Part shown: positions 6,478-14,236 of the stretch, in pieces
Layout of the letters: every line of letters begins with the position of its first letter
How positions within the stretch are numbered: position 1 is the first letter of the stretch
Origin: Bdellovibrio sp.
GTDB taxonomy: Bacteria; Bdellovibrionota; Bdellovibrionia; Bdellovibrionales; Bdellovibrionaceae
Assembly (NCBI GenBank): GCA_003176075.1
Contig: PSRN01000093.1
Coordinates: 1-19,998 of the forward strand
Length of the DNA stretch: 19,998 nucleotides
Reading direction: 5' to 3'
Notes under the pieces: generated by a model
Seen by the model: only the letters and a program-made list of their open reading frames with translations
Told to the model about the DNA's origin: nothing
Databases searched by the model: none
Translations under genes and position numbers: made by a program

Positions 6478-7785
6478 ATGCGCTCGTTCATAAGGTTTTT
6501 GGCATTCATCGGTATGAGCGGCTTCGTTGGCTCATTCCTTCCTGACGAATCAGCATGGGCGCTTCCCGCTTACGAAGAGTTCTCTAACCTCACTACGAGC
6601 GATATCAAGAGCATCTTAAAGCAACCCAACGGCTTTGTCTTTGTCCACTTCACCGATTCAGATGCGATGACACTCCGGCAAAAGTCGGCTGTCGTACACC
6701 AATTGATGACCCAAGGCATTGAAGTCGATCGATATTTGGGAGATGTGAAAAATGAATCGATGCCGCTACGGATGGCCTTGCGGTTGAACTCAATCGCTCA
6801 GTTGAATTATTTAGAGGGTTTGGATTTCTTAAATGCAAGCATTGCTCTTGAACGAGCCGGGCGGGATCATCGTTTTTCAGGGCCCTATGAAGCCTTACGC
6901 GCCTTCATCCGCAATGGTTTCATAGGCTTCGATGCCGTTGAAGATCTTGTGGCTTGGCAGACCAATGGGATGCCTCATCCGTTACGATTAAAGCTTTTAC
7001 CAAACAGTGATAACGTCAGACTTTGCTTTGGGTTGGAGGTGGTACCTCGGGAAGCCAGGCTTGTGGAGGTTCATACTCTGAGGGAGCTCCAGTGGACGCT
7101 TGAGCGCGCTGTTCAAGGGGATCAGAAAGTCGTTGGTGTCAATGCCCGGACCTTGCCAAAGATTTCTGAGTTGCTGAGTCGTAACCATTTCGGGTATCTC
7201 ACCCATTACACGAGATCTCGTCTCTTCCCTGGGGCGGTAGAAAAAAACGCTCTCCTCCCGAGCGCACAGATTGACCAACACAAATATCCCATTCGGCGCA
7301 GTAATGGCTCAACCGAAATGTTTACGGATGTTTTTCTAGGCGTATCTGGCCAGATCGAACATACTCCTATCTCCTATGATGAGTATGATATGATGCTCTT
7401 TTTTGATAATCGGGTTGCTGATGTTCTTAAGAGATTTCATTTGTCGCCGGGGCTGTTATGGGGTGAAAAACACGATGCCAGTGCCAATACCTATGAGATG
7501 GTGCGCTACCTTCTGGAGAGCAACCAAGGGGTGCACTCGACCTTGGAATTGGTGACGCCGGAAGAAGTCTCTTTGCAGTATCTGCGGGAAATTGCGGTGA
7601 AGCCTGGAACCAAAGATGCCATCATTGCTTATTTCAGAAGTGTTGGCCTTGCAGATTTCTTGGGCATACCTTGGAACCAAATCATCGTCGAGCGCGAAGT
7701 TTTTCCTTCACAGAGTCAGATCGGCATGGGACGATTTTTTGCTCCTACTCAGCCTGTTTCATGTCAACAAGTCATGGCCCTCTAA
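6478..7785 (+). CDS. Secreted protein of unknown function
   Basis: I do not recognise this protein. The start at 6478 is chosen because it gives a clean signal peptide (MRSFIRFLAFIGMSGFVGSF, cleavage likely after ESAWA near residue 28) and a 435-residue precursor; earlier starts at 6277 or 6427 would add an unlikely N-terminus. Two similar patches, FVFVHFTDSDAM (54-65) and GYLTHYTRSRLF (240-251), and a later YLREIAVKPGTKDAIIAYF resemble the H-x-T and Glu-containing strands of ADP-ribosyltransferase-like folds such as DarT; this is a weak impression only. The gene is visibly more AT-rich than its neighbours, stands alone, and is followed by palindromic non-coding DNA, which suggests horizontal acquisition. 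No good Shine-Dalgarno is seen. Confidence 0.8.
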   Translation: MRSFIRFLAFIGMSGFVGSFLPDESAWALPAYEEFSNLTTSDIKSILKQPNGFVFVHFTDSDAMTLRQKSAVVHQLMTQGIEVDRYLGDVKNESMPLRMALRLNSIAQLNYLEGLDFLNASIALERAGRDHRFSGPYEALRAFIRNGFIGFDAVEDLVAWQTNGMPHPLRLKLLPNSDNVRLCFGLEVVPREARLVEVHTLRELQWTLERAVQGDQKVVGVNARTLPKISELLSRNHFGYLTHYTRSRLFPGAVEKNALLPSAQIDQHKYPIRRSNGSTEMFTDVFLGVSGQIEHTPISYDEYDMMLFFDNRVADVLKRFHLSPGLLWGEKHDASANTYEMVRYLLESNQGVHSTLELVTPEEVSLQYLREIAVKPGTKDAIIAYFRSVGLADFLGIPWNQIIVEREVFPSQSQIGMGRFFAPTQPVSCQQVMAL

Positions 7786-7859
7786 ATTGTCCCCAATTTG
7801 TTCCTGTTGGCGTTAGCGCACATCGCTTTTACAGTGACCGATTTCATGTTCGGACGCAC

Positions 7860-7912
7860 CTAGCTTCTTGGGCAAGCCCTGCGGAGTTCGCAGGGCTTGC
7901 CCAAGAAGCTAG
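7860..7912. repeat. Perfect 24-bp inverted repeat with 5-base loop
   Basis: The left arm begins CTAGCTTCTTGGGCAAGCCC and the right arm at 7889-7912 is its exact reverse complement over 24 bases; the loop is GAGTT. It lies 75 bases after the stop of the unknown secreted protein. There is no T-run on either side, so it is not a standard intrinsic terminator, although a stem this long would form readily in RNA. It may be a miniature mobile or REP-like element. Confidence 0.85.
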
Positions 7913-8069
7913 AATTGACTGCAGGGATGCGGCTTCCTGAATCATAACCCCATCAACACAAATGACCTCTTCTACTCCGTCTCAACCCCGTGAAAAGTCG
8001 GAGTCATCATGTAGAGGCTAAAATCTTCGACTAATGGTGACGGTGACGAAGTCAAAAATAGGTTTTTTG

Positions 8070-8094
8070 CCTCGTTGACATGATGTCAACGAGG
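8070..8094. repeat. Perfect 25-base palindrome
   Basis: CCTCGTTGACAT and ATGTCAACGAGG are exact reverse complements around a single central G. A GGTTTTTTG run sits just before it on the plus strand, so a T-tract does not follow the stem in either direction. It could be a protein-binding palindrome or a hairpin in the shared 3' region. Confidence 0.7.
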
Positions 8095-8177
8095 TCGGGG
8101 CGTGGGGCAGAGCCCCATATCAGCCAGGAGGGCTGTCCTTATTAACGAGGTTTTGGAAAGCTACTTTGGCCGGTGGC

Positions 8178-8789
8178 TTAGAAATAAAAACCCAGGTTGA
8201 TCAATGGAACGTAGTCCACCCCTTGGTTGGCGGCCGGAGACTCTGAGCCACCGCTGTTGTAAGTGGAAAAACTAAAGGACTTCACACTGACTTCCAGTCC
8301 AGCATACATATGGGAAGATATCATCCAATTGTATCCCCCTTCGAAGCCCCACCCTTTACCCCCCTGCAATGAATCAGAAACGCTGGTCAATTGGTTCAAA
8401 CTGGCTGAAGAGTAATAAGTGAGATCCATCAGCCAGCCCCGGAAACGGTATCCCACAGTCACACCGAGGGCGGTTCGAGTGGGAATATAGACCCATCCGT
8501 AATCTTTAGAATATTTTGAATAAACTCCGCCCAAGTAAAAACCCGACGGGGCTTGATATCCGATCTTTAAATCGTAATAAATGCGATGATCCTGGACGGC
8601 CGGATCGAAGTTGTCGCCGCTTTGTTTGGTCTCATAATAGAAACCACTCAATCCCAAGTGAAGGCCTCCTGACGCCGAGGGGTTCATTGCTCCGTAAGAT
8701 CCCGCTGAAGAATCTTCAGCAAAGGAGACGATGATGGGGAAGATAATGAAAACAACACTGAACGAAACACGCGCTCTCATGGATCGCAT
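8178..8789 (-). CDS. Outer-membrane beta-barrel protein
   Basis: A 203-residue precursor with a signal peptide (hydrophobic VVFIIFPIIVSFA, cleavage likely after SFA). The mature part alternates polar and aromatic residues in short strands (HLGLSGFYYE, IYYDLKIGYQ, YLGGVYSKY, LGVTVGYRF, WLMDLTYYSS, WGFEGGYNW, YAGLEVSVKSF). It ends in the aromatic LINLGFYF typical of BAM-assembled barrels. Size suggests about eight strands, as in small OmpA- or OmpW-like porins; no specific family was recognised. The ATG at 8789 has AGGTGG 7 bases upstream. It follows the HvfC-like gene by 11 bases and is probably co-transcribed. Confidence 0.85.
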   Translation of the reverse strand: MRSMRARVSFSVVFIIFPIIVSFAEDSSAGSYGAMNPSASGGLHLGLSGFYYETKQSGDNFDPAVQDHRIYYDLKIGYQAPSGFYLGGVYSKYSKDYGWVYIPTRTALGVTVGYRFRGWLMDLTYYSSASLNQLTSVSDSLQGGKGWGFEGGYNWMISSHMYAGLEVSVKSFSFSTYNSGGSESPAANQGVDYVPLINLGFYF

Positions 8790-8800
8790 TTCTGAACCAC

Positions 8801-9370
8801 CTAGATCAAGGCGCTTTTAACAATCAAAATTCCCTCGTCCTTCAGTCGCCCGACGACGGCCCTCCAATCCGCTTGTCGCAAATTGACAAACGGTTCGGCC
8901 TCCATTTTTAAGTAATCCACCAACTGCGTTTCGGAAAATTTTCGCTCTTCCTGAAGGACATCCAGTAACAGGGCCTCAGGAGCGTTCACCACCCGGGACT
9001 GGACTTTGGCACCTCGTTGATAGATGACGTGCGGACCTGGATCCACGGCGAGTTTTTTGGCGGCGTCTTGAATCTTCATCACTTGCACACCGGGAGCCAG
9101 GCGAACTTGCCCTGGATCCATCCGGGGCTCTCCCCAATCGATGGAACAACAGGAAAAGCGAAGCCATTCCCAATAACAAATCTCGGTGAGTTCGGACGAC
9201 AGACCATGGGCCTTCAAAAAAACAGGAAACCACCCTGAAACGCTTTTGTTATCGTCAAGATCGTTGACACAAAATCGCTGAAATTCGTTAAGAATCAAAT
9301 CCAATTTTTCGCGTCGTAAAGACGCCAGCGTCTGTGGGAATATTTGCTGAAGTTCCGACTCATTCATCAT
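8801..9370 (-). CDS. Hypothetical protein, HvfC/BufC (DUF2063)-like layout
   Basis: A 190-residue soluble protein. The start at 9370 (or the next codon, ATG 9367) is chosen because GGAGGAGGG lies just upstream; the frame is open further upstream only because it reads through a palindromic repeat. The N-terminal helical part (MNESELQQIFPQTLASLR) and the middle ELTEICYWEWLRFSCCSIDW, followed by a winged-helix-like C-terminus (ALLLDVLQEERKFSETQLVDYL), recall the HvfC/BufC DNA-binding-like proteins that partner MNIO (DUF692) peptide-modifying enzymes. No MNIO gene is nearby, so this is a weak assignment. The adjacent pair C-C (SCCS) is seen. Probably in an operon with the outer-membrane barrel gene. 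Confidence 0.78.
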   Translation of the reverse strand: MMNESELQQIFPQTLASLRREKLDLILNEFQRFCVNDLDDNKSVSGWFPVFLKAHGLSSELTEICYWEWLRFSCCSIDWGEPRMDPGQVRLAPGVQVMKIQDAAKKLAVDPGPHVIYQRGAKVQSRVVNAPEALLLDVLQEERKFSETQLVDYLKMEAEPFVNLRQADWRAVVGRLKDEGILIVKSALI

Positions 9371-9387
9371 TGGATCCCTCCTCCTCG

Positions 9388-9490
9388 TCTGTGGAGGTGC
9401 CAACAGAGCCGCCTCGGACTGTGGAGGTGCCGAAGCCACTTGTGGCGCAGGCACCGACTTGGGCGGCGAGCTCGTAAAGGCACCGACTTG
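9388..9490 (+). repeat. Nested palindromic repeats (outer element interrupted by inner 45-bp copy)
   Basis: The outer element runs 9388-9417 (TCTGTGGAGGTGCC, AACA, GAGCCGCC, TCGG) and resumes at 9463-9490 (GCGGCGAGCTCGTAAAG then GCACCGACTTG). Joined, these match the solo copy at 12814-12864 on the other strand. The interruption at 9418-9462 is exactly the 45-bp unit also found in queG (42 of 45 bases). It lies between the HvfC-like gene and the ureohydrolase gene, immediately upstream of the HvfC-like ribosome binding site. Confidence 0.85.
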
Positions 9491-9616
9491 CGCCCATTAT
9501 CCGCTGCCCACACAAAATTCATCGAGAAAAAAGGCGGCTTTTATGCGGATTGTTAAATCTCCTCATTGACCAGGGGCGAGTTTCTCGATTTGTGTGAACC
9601 CTACTTGAGGTTAATC

Positions 9617-10612
9617 ATGAAATTCAGTCCCACGCCTGAGCATATGTTGTTTTCTCGACACGATCCTGAAGATCCACGCCTGGGAGAGTTTGTGTCGACC
9701 GAAGCGTTGCCGGGCGCCACGGGCATCCAAGCGCCAATAACTTTGTGGGGTTACGCGGATGATGAAGGAATTCAAATCAATGGCGGCCGGATCGGCGCCG
9801 CCGAGGGGCCGGATCGAATCCGCCATAGCCTTTATCGCATGACACCTTTCCGCCATTGGCCCCGCATCAATCTTTTCCATGATCGAGGGAACATTCGACC
9901 CTCGCATTTTTCACTGGAGGAGCGCCATGCCCTCGGGCGCGAAGCGGTCCGACAGCACTATCGCGAAGACCCCGGTTTTCTGGTCACTCTGGGTGGAGGA
10001 CATGACTACGGATTTCCCGATGGCGCCGGCTTTCTCGATGAATTTGTCCATGCGAGACCCAAACCGTTGATCTTGAATTTTGACGCCCATCTCGATGTGC
10101 GCCCGGTGGACCGAGGTCTCACCAGCGGAACTCCATTCCGGCGCCTGATTGAACAATTTGGAACGCAATTTGAACTGGTTGCAATCGGCATCCAACCTCA
10201 ATGCAATAGCCCCTTTCATTGGGAGTGGGCGATTTCCCAAGGAATCCAAATCCTGACCCTGGAAACAATCCGCAATCAAGACGGTCCTGGCGGATTGCAG
10301 ATGGCCCTCAGCGAATGTCTTGACGTCGACTCGAAGCGCCCGGTGTGGATCAGCCTGGACATGGACGTCTTCTCTTCCCGTGAGGCGCCGGGCTGCTCGG
10401 CAACCTGGCCGACAGGTCTTGCCGCCGAGGAAGTGCTTCGCCTGCTCCCTTGGATCCACAGCAATTTTTCCGTCAAAGGCATGGGCATTTACGAAGTGTC
10501 CCCTCCCCTGGATCAAGACGGCAAAACGGCCAAGCTGGCGGCCCTGGTCATCTATCAAGCACTGAATCAGGTCCTGCGCGGTCAGAGCGAGAACTCAGCA
10601 ACCCCACCCTAG
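9617..10612 (+). CDS. Ureohydrolase (arginase/agmatinase/formimidoylglutamase family)
   Basis: A 331-residue binuclear-manganese hydrolase. The metal-ligand motifs are complete: GGGHDYG (H129), NFDAHLDVR (D156, H158, D160) and SLDMDVF (D248, D250). The SGTPFRRL at 170-177 after the second motif fits formimidoylglutamase (HutG, histidine breakdown) better than arginase, but substrate cannot be fixed by eye and no other hut gene is in the window. The ATG at 9617 has TTGAGG 6 bases upstream and is preferred over an upstream TTG at 9566. The gene is convergent with the GH15-like gene; the two stop codons overlap within one CTAG. Confidence 0.9.
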   Translation: MKFSPTPEHMLFSRHDPEDPRLGEFVSTEALPGATGIQAPITLWGYADDEGIQINGGRIGAAEGPDRIRHSLYRMTPFRHWPRINLFHDRGNIRPSHFSLEERHALGREAVRQHYREDPGFLVTLGGGHDYGFPDGAGFLDEFVHARPKPLILNFDAHLDVRPVDRGLTSGTPFRRLIEQFGTQFELVAIGIQPQCNSPFHWEWAISQGIQILTLETIRNQDGPGGLQMALSECLDVDSKRPVWISLDMDVFSSREAPGCSATWPTGLAAEEVLRLLPWIHSNFSVKGMGIYEVSPPLDQDGKTAKLAALVIYQALNQVLRGQSENSATPP

Positions 10613-12747
10613 CGGCAGTCAAATTCCGTCCACTGGCGGGCACGCGACTGGAGAGCCAGCATGAAAGCCCCGGCGCCGTAACCCGCCATCGGAATGGCCC
10701 CCTTGTACCGGCCGACGGGCCCGTCCTCGGGACGAATATTGTATAGCTCCGGCAGCAAATAAAAATTAGCGCGCGAACGGTCGACGAGGTTTGCCAGCAG
10801 CGGCTCGGCGTTTTCCGGTTCTCGCAAGCGTTGATAGGCGCTGTACATCAGGAAATCAATATAAAGCCAGTCACTGATGGCGTAGTCGGTATCGCCGGCG
10901 CTGCGGGAAAAGCCTCCGGTGGGCAACTTTAACTTTTCCAGCTGGCGAAGCGTTTCTTTCGCCACATTTGATTCAGAGGCGAGCAAGCCAAACGGGATGG
11001 CTTGCGCCACCGCTGCATCCAAGTCCGTCTCGGTCGATCGCTCGACCGCCGCGATCATATACCCTTCGGGCAGCACAAAGTTGCGCAGCAAAGCCTGACG
11101 GACCTTGGCCGCCAGTTGGGAGTAATACGTGGCCTCGGCCGGATGCCCCGACTTCTCCGCGATGTGAGCGAAGTCACAAAGGCCCCGCGCCGCCGTCAAC
11201 GTGGTGAACGCGAAGTGCTTGGCGTTTTGCTGGTGAACTTCCCAAATCGAAGAATCGGGTTTCATGATATCGGCCAGAGCGTTTCCCTTCTCGAGCTGCG
11301 ACTGCAGGGGTTTGACAACACCCTCGAGAAGAGTTTGATAAACCCGGCCATTGCGGGTCGGCTCATGAAGCCAGTGCCAATCACCCGATCGTTCCAAATA
11401 TTGCCTGGCGGCCCAAAGAAAAAGGCCCCAACCGTCGGTTTCAATATTGGGGGTGGCCTGTTCGGAGAAATCCGCCTCCTCCTCACCGGATCCGAAATAC
11501 CGGGTCACCGAAATGCGATAATCAACCCCCTCCAAATAGGACTTGTACTTACCCACCGGAGCGGCATTGAGAAAGAACTGAAGAGATTTCTTCGCTTCGT
11601 GAAAATGACCTGACAACGCCAAAGCCACTGTCGCGTAGGTTCCATCGCGCACCCATCCCGTGGCCCAGTGACCTGGCGCCAGACTCGCCAAAACCATGCC
11701 GTGGCCGGAGCGAACAACTGAAGTGCGGCTGTTTTCTTCCCGCACCTGCGCCATGCGCAGAACCGCCTCGCTTTGTCGCCATAGATTGATTTCATCTGCC
11801 GAACTCAACTCAAATGGAATCGGTTTGCGCCACTTTTGCCAAGCCGCCAACTCGTCGTGGAGAATTTGCGAATTGCTTCGCCGGTTCAACCACCCTTGGA
11901 TCTTCTTGAGTTCACGCCCGATACGAGCCGGGTCTTCAAGATAGACAATTAGAAAACCAAAATATCCTTGCTTGTCGACATTGGAAACAACTTGCAGAGA
12001 CAAATCATCGGCCTGGCAGTTGCCCGCGGCGTCTGCGCGGGGAACACTTCCTTCCAGCAGTTCGCAGCTGGCCCTGGCCTCGCCTTGCAACGGCACATAG
12101 ATGAGAACCCCCTCGCCGTGACCCCGTTCAATCCAGTATTGGCGTTGCCCTAATTTTCCTGACTCGATGGATTCACCGGGAATCTTTATGACCTCCAGGC
12201 TGGGCTCCCAGAATCGCGGACTCACCGGGTGGCCGCCCAAGTGAAATCCCAAATGGACGAAGCCCTGGCCACTTGAGATCAGGTTGTGTTTTTTAAACAT
12301 GGCGACAAGAGCATCGCCAGAGTATGTGAAAGGAGAGAACTGATAAGATTGAAAATGAAGTTTACCCAATTTTGCTTCTTGCGAAATGATATTCGTTTGT
12401 TCGACGTAATTCACCGAGCCCAAGCTCATCGAATCAATCGCCACCGGTTGACCTCCCAAGAGCGGTCCAAAGGAGAGGTTCTCCAGAAGATTCCGCCGCT
12501 CAATGCCGTCTTTGCGCGGGTCGGGCCCAGGATATAAGTAACGGTGCGGATGATCCTGAAAGGCAATAAAGCTTCCTTTCGTGGTGTCGTAAAGCTGAAA
12601 GCCGTAACCATTGCCGGTGGGGATGATGAATTGGCTCCTCGCCTCCGCTGCCCAAGTCGGTGCCGCGCCACAAACTACTGCGAATAATGCGACTGCGACT
12701 ACTGCGAGAAGAAGGCCGCCAGCCGTGGTGACCGATTTTTTTTCCAT
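10609..12747 (-). CDS. Secreted glucoamylase-like glycoside hydrolase (GH15-type)
   Basis: A 712-residue exported protein with a signal peptide (GLLLAVVAVALFAVVCGAA, cleavage near AAPTWAAEA). An N-terminal beta-rich domain (about 40-290) precedes an (alpha/alpha)6 catalytic domain. GH15-like signs are GWVRDGTYATVALALSGHF (364-382), ETDGWGLFLWAARQYL (436-451), the probable general acid E503 in SSIWEVHQQNAKHF, and the probable general base E667 in NFYLLPELYN. It would release glucose from alpha-glucans outside the cytoplasm; exact bond specificity is unknown. The start lacks a clear Shine-Dalgarno. Its signal-peptide coding region contains half of the local palindromic repeat (12651-12673), and a longer copy lies upstream. 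Confidence 0.87.
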   Translation of the reverse strand: MEKKSVTTAGGLLLAVVAVALFAVVCGAAPTWAAEARSQFIIPTGNGYGFQLYDTTKGSFIAFQDHPHRYLYPGPDPRKDGIERRNLLENLSFGPLLGGQPVAIDSMSLGSVNYVEQTNIISQEAKLGKLHFQSYQFSPFTYSGDALVAMFKKHNLISSGQGFVHLGFHLGGHPVSPRFWEPSLEVIKIPGESIESGKLGQRQYWIERGHGEGVLIYVPLQGEARASCELLEGSVPRADAAGNCQADDLSLQVVSNVDKQGYFGFLIVYLEDPARIGRELKKIQGWLNRRSNSQILHDELAAWQKWRKPIPFELSSADEINLWRQSEAVLRMAQVREENSRTSVVRSGHGMVLASLAPGHWATGWVRDGTYATVALALSGHFHEAKKSLQFFLNAAPVGKYKSYLEGVDYRISVTRYFGSGEEEADFSEQATPNIETDGWGLFLWAARQYLERSGDWHWLHEPTRNGRVYQTLLEGVVKPLQSQLEKGNALADIMKPDSSIWEVHQQNAKHFAFTTLTAARGLCDFAHIAEKSGHPAEATYYSQLAAKVRQALLRNFVLPEGYMIAAVERSTETDLDAAVAQAIPFGLLASESNVAKETLRQLEKLKLPTGGFSRSAGDTDYAISDWLYIDFLMYSAYQRLREPENAEPLLANLVDRSRANFYLLPELYNIRPEDGPVGRYKGAIPMAGYGAGAFMLALQSRARQWTEFDCR
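12651..12673 (-). repeat. Half copy of the palindromic repeat inside a signal-peptide region
   Basis: Plus-strand CCCAAGTCGGTGCC-GCGCCACAA equals the reverse complement of one arm of the 45-bp unit, with a single base missing after GGTGCC. It encodes residues near 25-33 of the GH15-like precursor, at the end of the signal peptide. The other arm is absent. Confidence 0.6.
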
Positions 12748-12813
12748 TTGAATAATTGTCAGACGTCTCAGTCTGCGACATCAAGAACGATCTATTTAGT
12801 TGCAGCGCGACAT

Positions 12814-12864
12814 CCAAGTCGGTGTCTTCACGAGCTCCGCCGCCCGAGGCGGCTCCGACGGCAC
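12814..12864 (-). repeat. Solo copy of the longer palindromic repeat
   Basis: Plus strand: CCAAGTCGGTGTCTTCACGA, then GCTCCGCCGCC, CGAGGCGGCTC, CGACGGCAC. On the minus strand this matches the outer element of the nested copy at 9388-9490 with a few substitutions, and its central GCCGCC...GGCGGC stem is uninterrupted. It lies about 70 bases upstream of the GH15-like start, so it may fall in that gene's leader. Confidence 0.7.
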
Positions 12865-13017
12865 TTCCCAATTGAGCTTCCACAAAAAGAAGAAAGAGGG
12901 TTGAGCGTGTCAAACCTTTCAGAATCGAAAAGTTTTTTGACGTCTCTTCCCGAAATTTTCACCGTCTTTTCAAATCAGAGCCCCAAACACCGCTGGACCC
13001 TTTCTTGCTACCTTCAA

Positions 13018-13047
13018 TTGTAAAAACTTTTTCCATCAAGTTTAGAT
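13018..13047 (+). promoter_or_regulatory. Candidate sigma70-type promoter for the coiled-coil gene
   Basis: TTGTAA at 13018-13023 and TTAGAT at 13042-13047 are separated by 18 bases in an AT-rich stretch, about 26 bases before the start codon of the coiled-coil gene. Both boxes deviate from consensus, so this is tentative. Confidence 0.3.
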
Positions 13048-13072
13048 TTGTGAAAACACCAAGGAGGTGTGG

Positions 13073-14236
13073 ATGAGGCAGCAAGTAAAGACTTGGATGA
13101 TGGTTTCGGCCTTTTATCTCACAAGCGCACTGACCAACGCCTTCACCAATCAAGCCGCCGCCGCGGACTTAACCTCAGCCAATCTTGAGACGGAAATCGC
13201 CATTCAAAATTCAGAAGCCGCGAACGAAGAAAGCCGGGCCGCAGCGGAAATGGCGGAACAAGAACGGAAACGAACAGCGCAACTGATTTTGACCGCCAAG
13301 GCGGAGTCCGAAAAGGCCGCTCGCGCTGAAACGCAAGCCAAAGCCAAGCGCCTGGAAGCCGAGCGCACGGTCCAGATACTCCACAAAGAAATTGAAGACT
13401 TGCAAAAGCGAATTCAAGATCTGCATGAACAATCTGAAACGCATCAAGCCGCCATTGAAAAGGCGCAGGAAAAAATTGAAGAAAAAAAGATTCAGCGGGA
13501 TCAGATCAAAGACGAACTTCACCAAATCGAAGCCACCACTCAGGAAATCAAAACACGTTTGAACGCGGAAATGCAAAACACCCAGCAGATCAAGATGGAA
13601 AGCGAAGAGGCCCGCCGTCAAATGGCTGAGCTCAAAGCCCGGCAAAAGCAAACGGTGAACGAGCACCAGCGGGCCCTCAATCAAAGCCGGCAAGAAAAGA
13701 TCCAGCTTGATTTGGTGCTGAAGACAAACCAGCAGGAACAAGCGCGAATGGACGCGGAACTCGCCAAAATGAGCGACGAGAAAATCACCATGGCGGCCGC
13801 GATCGAAGCCCAGAAAAGGGCGGTTCAAAACGGCAAAGAAGAGATCTTGTCGACCCAGGCGAAACTGGCGAACATGCAGCAACAAATTCAGACGGAGCGG
13901 ACCAAAACCGAGCAAATGAAAAAATGGTACGAACAGGCGAGCCAGATGCTGGCCGCCCACAAGAACGCCAACACCAAGCGCAAGCTGGAACTCACGGCCG
14001 AGCTCACGCGTCTGCAGAACGAGCAAAGCCACATAAAAAAGTCGACCTCGGATCTGGAATCCCAACGCATCCAAAGCGACACCGAAGTCCAATCCCTCGA
14101 AGCCCAAGTCCATCGCCGTCGCGACCACCTGGAAGCTCAGCGCGAGAAAGCCACCCGGCGTGAAACCGCGGCTCTATTGTCTGGGGTTTCCGGCGTCTCC
14201 GGCGTCTCCGGCGCCTCCAACCTGTCCGGCAACTGA
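13073..14236 (+). CDS. Exported long coiled-coil protein
   Basis: A 387-residue protein with a signal peptide (MRQQVKTWMMVSAFYLTSAL..., cleavage likely after AAAA near residue 31). From about 32 to 365 it is almost pure Ala/Glu/Gln/Lys/Arg heptad sequence with no prolines or glycines, so a very long helical coiled coil, probably periplasmic or envelope-associated. It ends in a low-complexity tail, SGVSGVSGVSGASNLSG, encoded by a 9-bp tandem repeat. AAGGAGG lies 5 bases before the ATG at 13073, making this start better than the GTG at 13067. Its last 63 bases overlap the convergent M3 peptidase gene. Function is unknown; a structural or TolA-like spacer role is possible. Confidence 0.88.
   Translation: MRQQVKTWMMVSAFYLTSALTNAFTNQAAAADLTSANLETEIAIQNSEAANEESRAAAEMAEQERKRTAQLILTAKAESEKAARAETQAKAKRLEAERTVQILHKEIEDLQKRIQDLHEQSETHQAAIEKAQEKIEEKKIQRDQIKDELHQIEATTQEIKTRLNAEMQNTQQIKMESEEARRQMAELKARQKQTVNEHQRALNQSRQEKIQLDLVLKTNQQEQARMDAELAKMSDEKITMAAAIEAQKRAVQNGKEEILSTQAKLANMQQQIQTERTKTEQMKKWYEQASQMLAAHKNANTKRKLELTAELTRLQNEQSHIKKSTSDLESQRIQSDTEVQSLEAQVHRRRDHLEAQREKATRRETAALLSGVSGVSGVSGASNLSGN

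Larger units (their letters stand above)
7786..8177. other. 392-base non-coding region rich in hairpins
   Basis: No convincing coding sequence was found here. Besides the 24-bp palindrome at 7860-7912 and the 25-base palindrome at 8070-8094 it holds ACTCCG/CGGAGT, CTTCG/CGAAG and TGGGGC-AGA-GCCCCA (8103-8117). It separates two genes that converge on it, so some of this structure may serve as transcription stops for both sides. Confidence 0.55.
12748..13072. other. 325-base divergent intergenic region
   Basis: Separates the GH15-like gene (minus) from the coiled-coil gene (plus). Contains the solo palindromic repeat, a CAGAC/GTCTG hairpin at about 12760-12775, and a plausible plus-strand promoter near 13018-13047. 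I see no coding sequence that looks real. Confidence 0.5.

Noticed and set aside
8070..8094. Intrinsic terminator for the outer-membrane protein gene
   Set aside because: On the minus strand the stem is followed by CAAAAAACC, not a T-tract.
9371..9454. N-terminal extension of the HvfC-like protein (MPAPQVASAPPQSEA...)
   Set aside because: It is translated from the palindromic repeat and lies upstream of a strong ribosome binding site; the ATG at 9370 is the better start.
12500..12913. Minus-strand frame overlapping the start of the GH15-like gene
   Set aside because: It reads the signal-peptide region out of frame and through the palindromic repeat; no family features.
13211..14128. Minus-strand open frame of 305 codons
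   Set aside because: Its Leu/Phe-rich product is the antisense of the repetitive coiled-coil gene.
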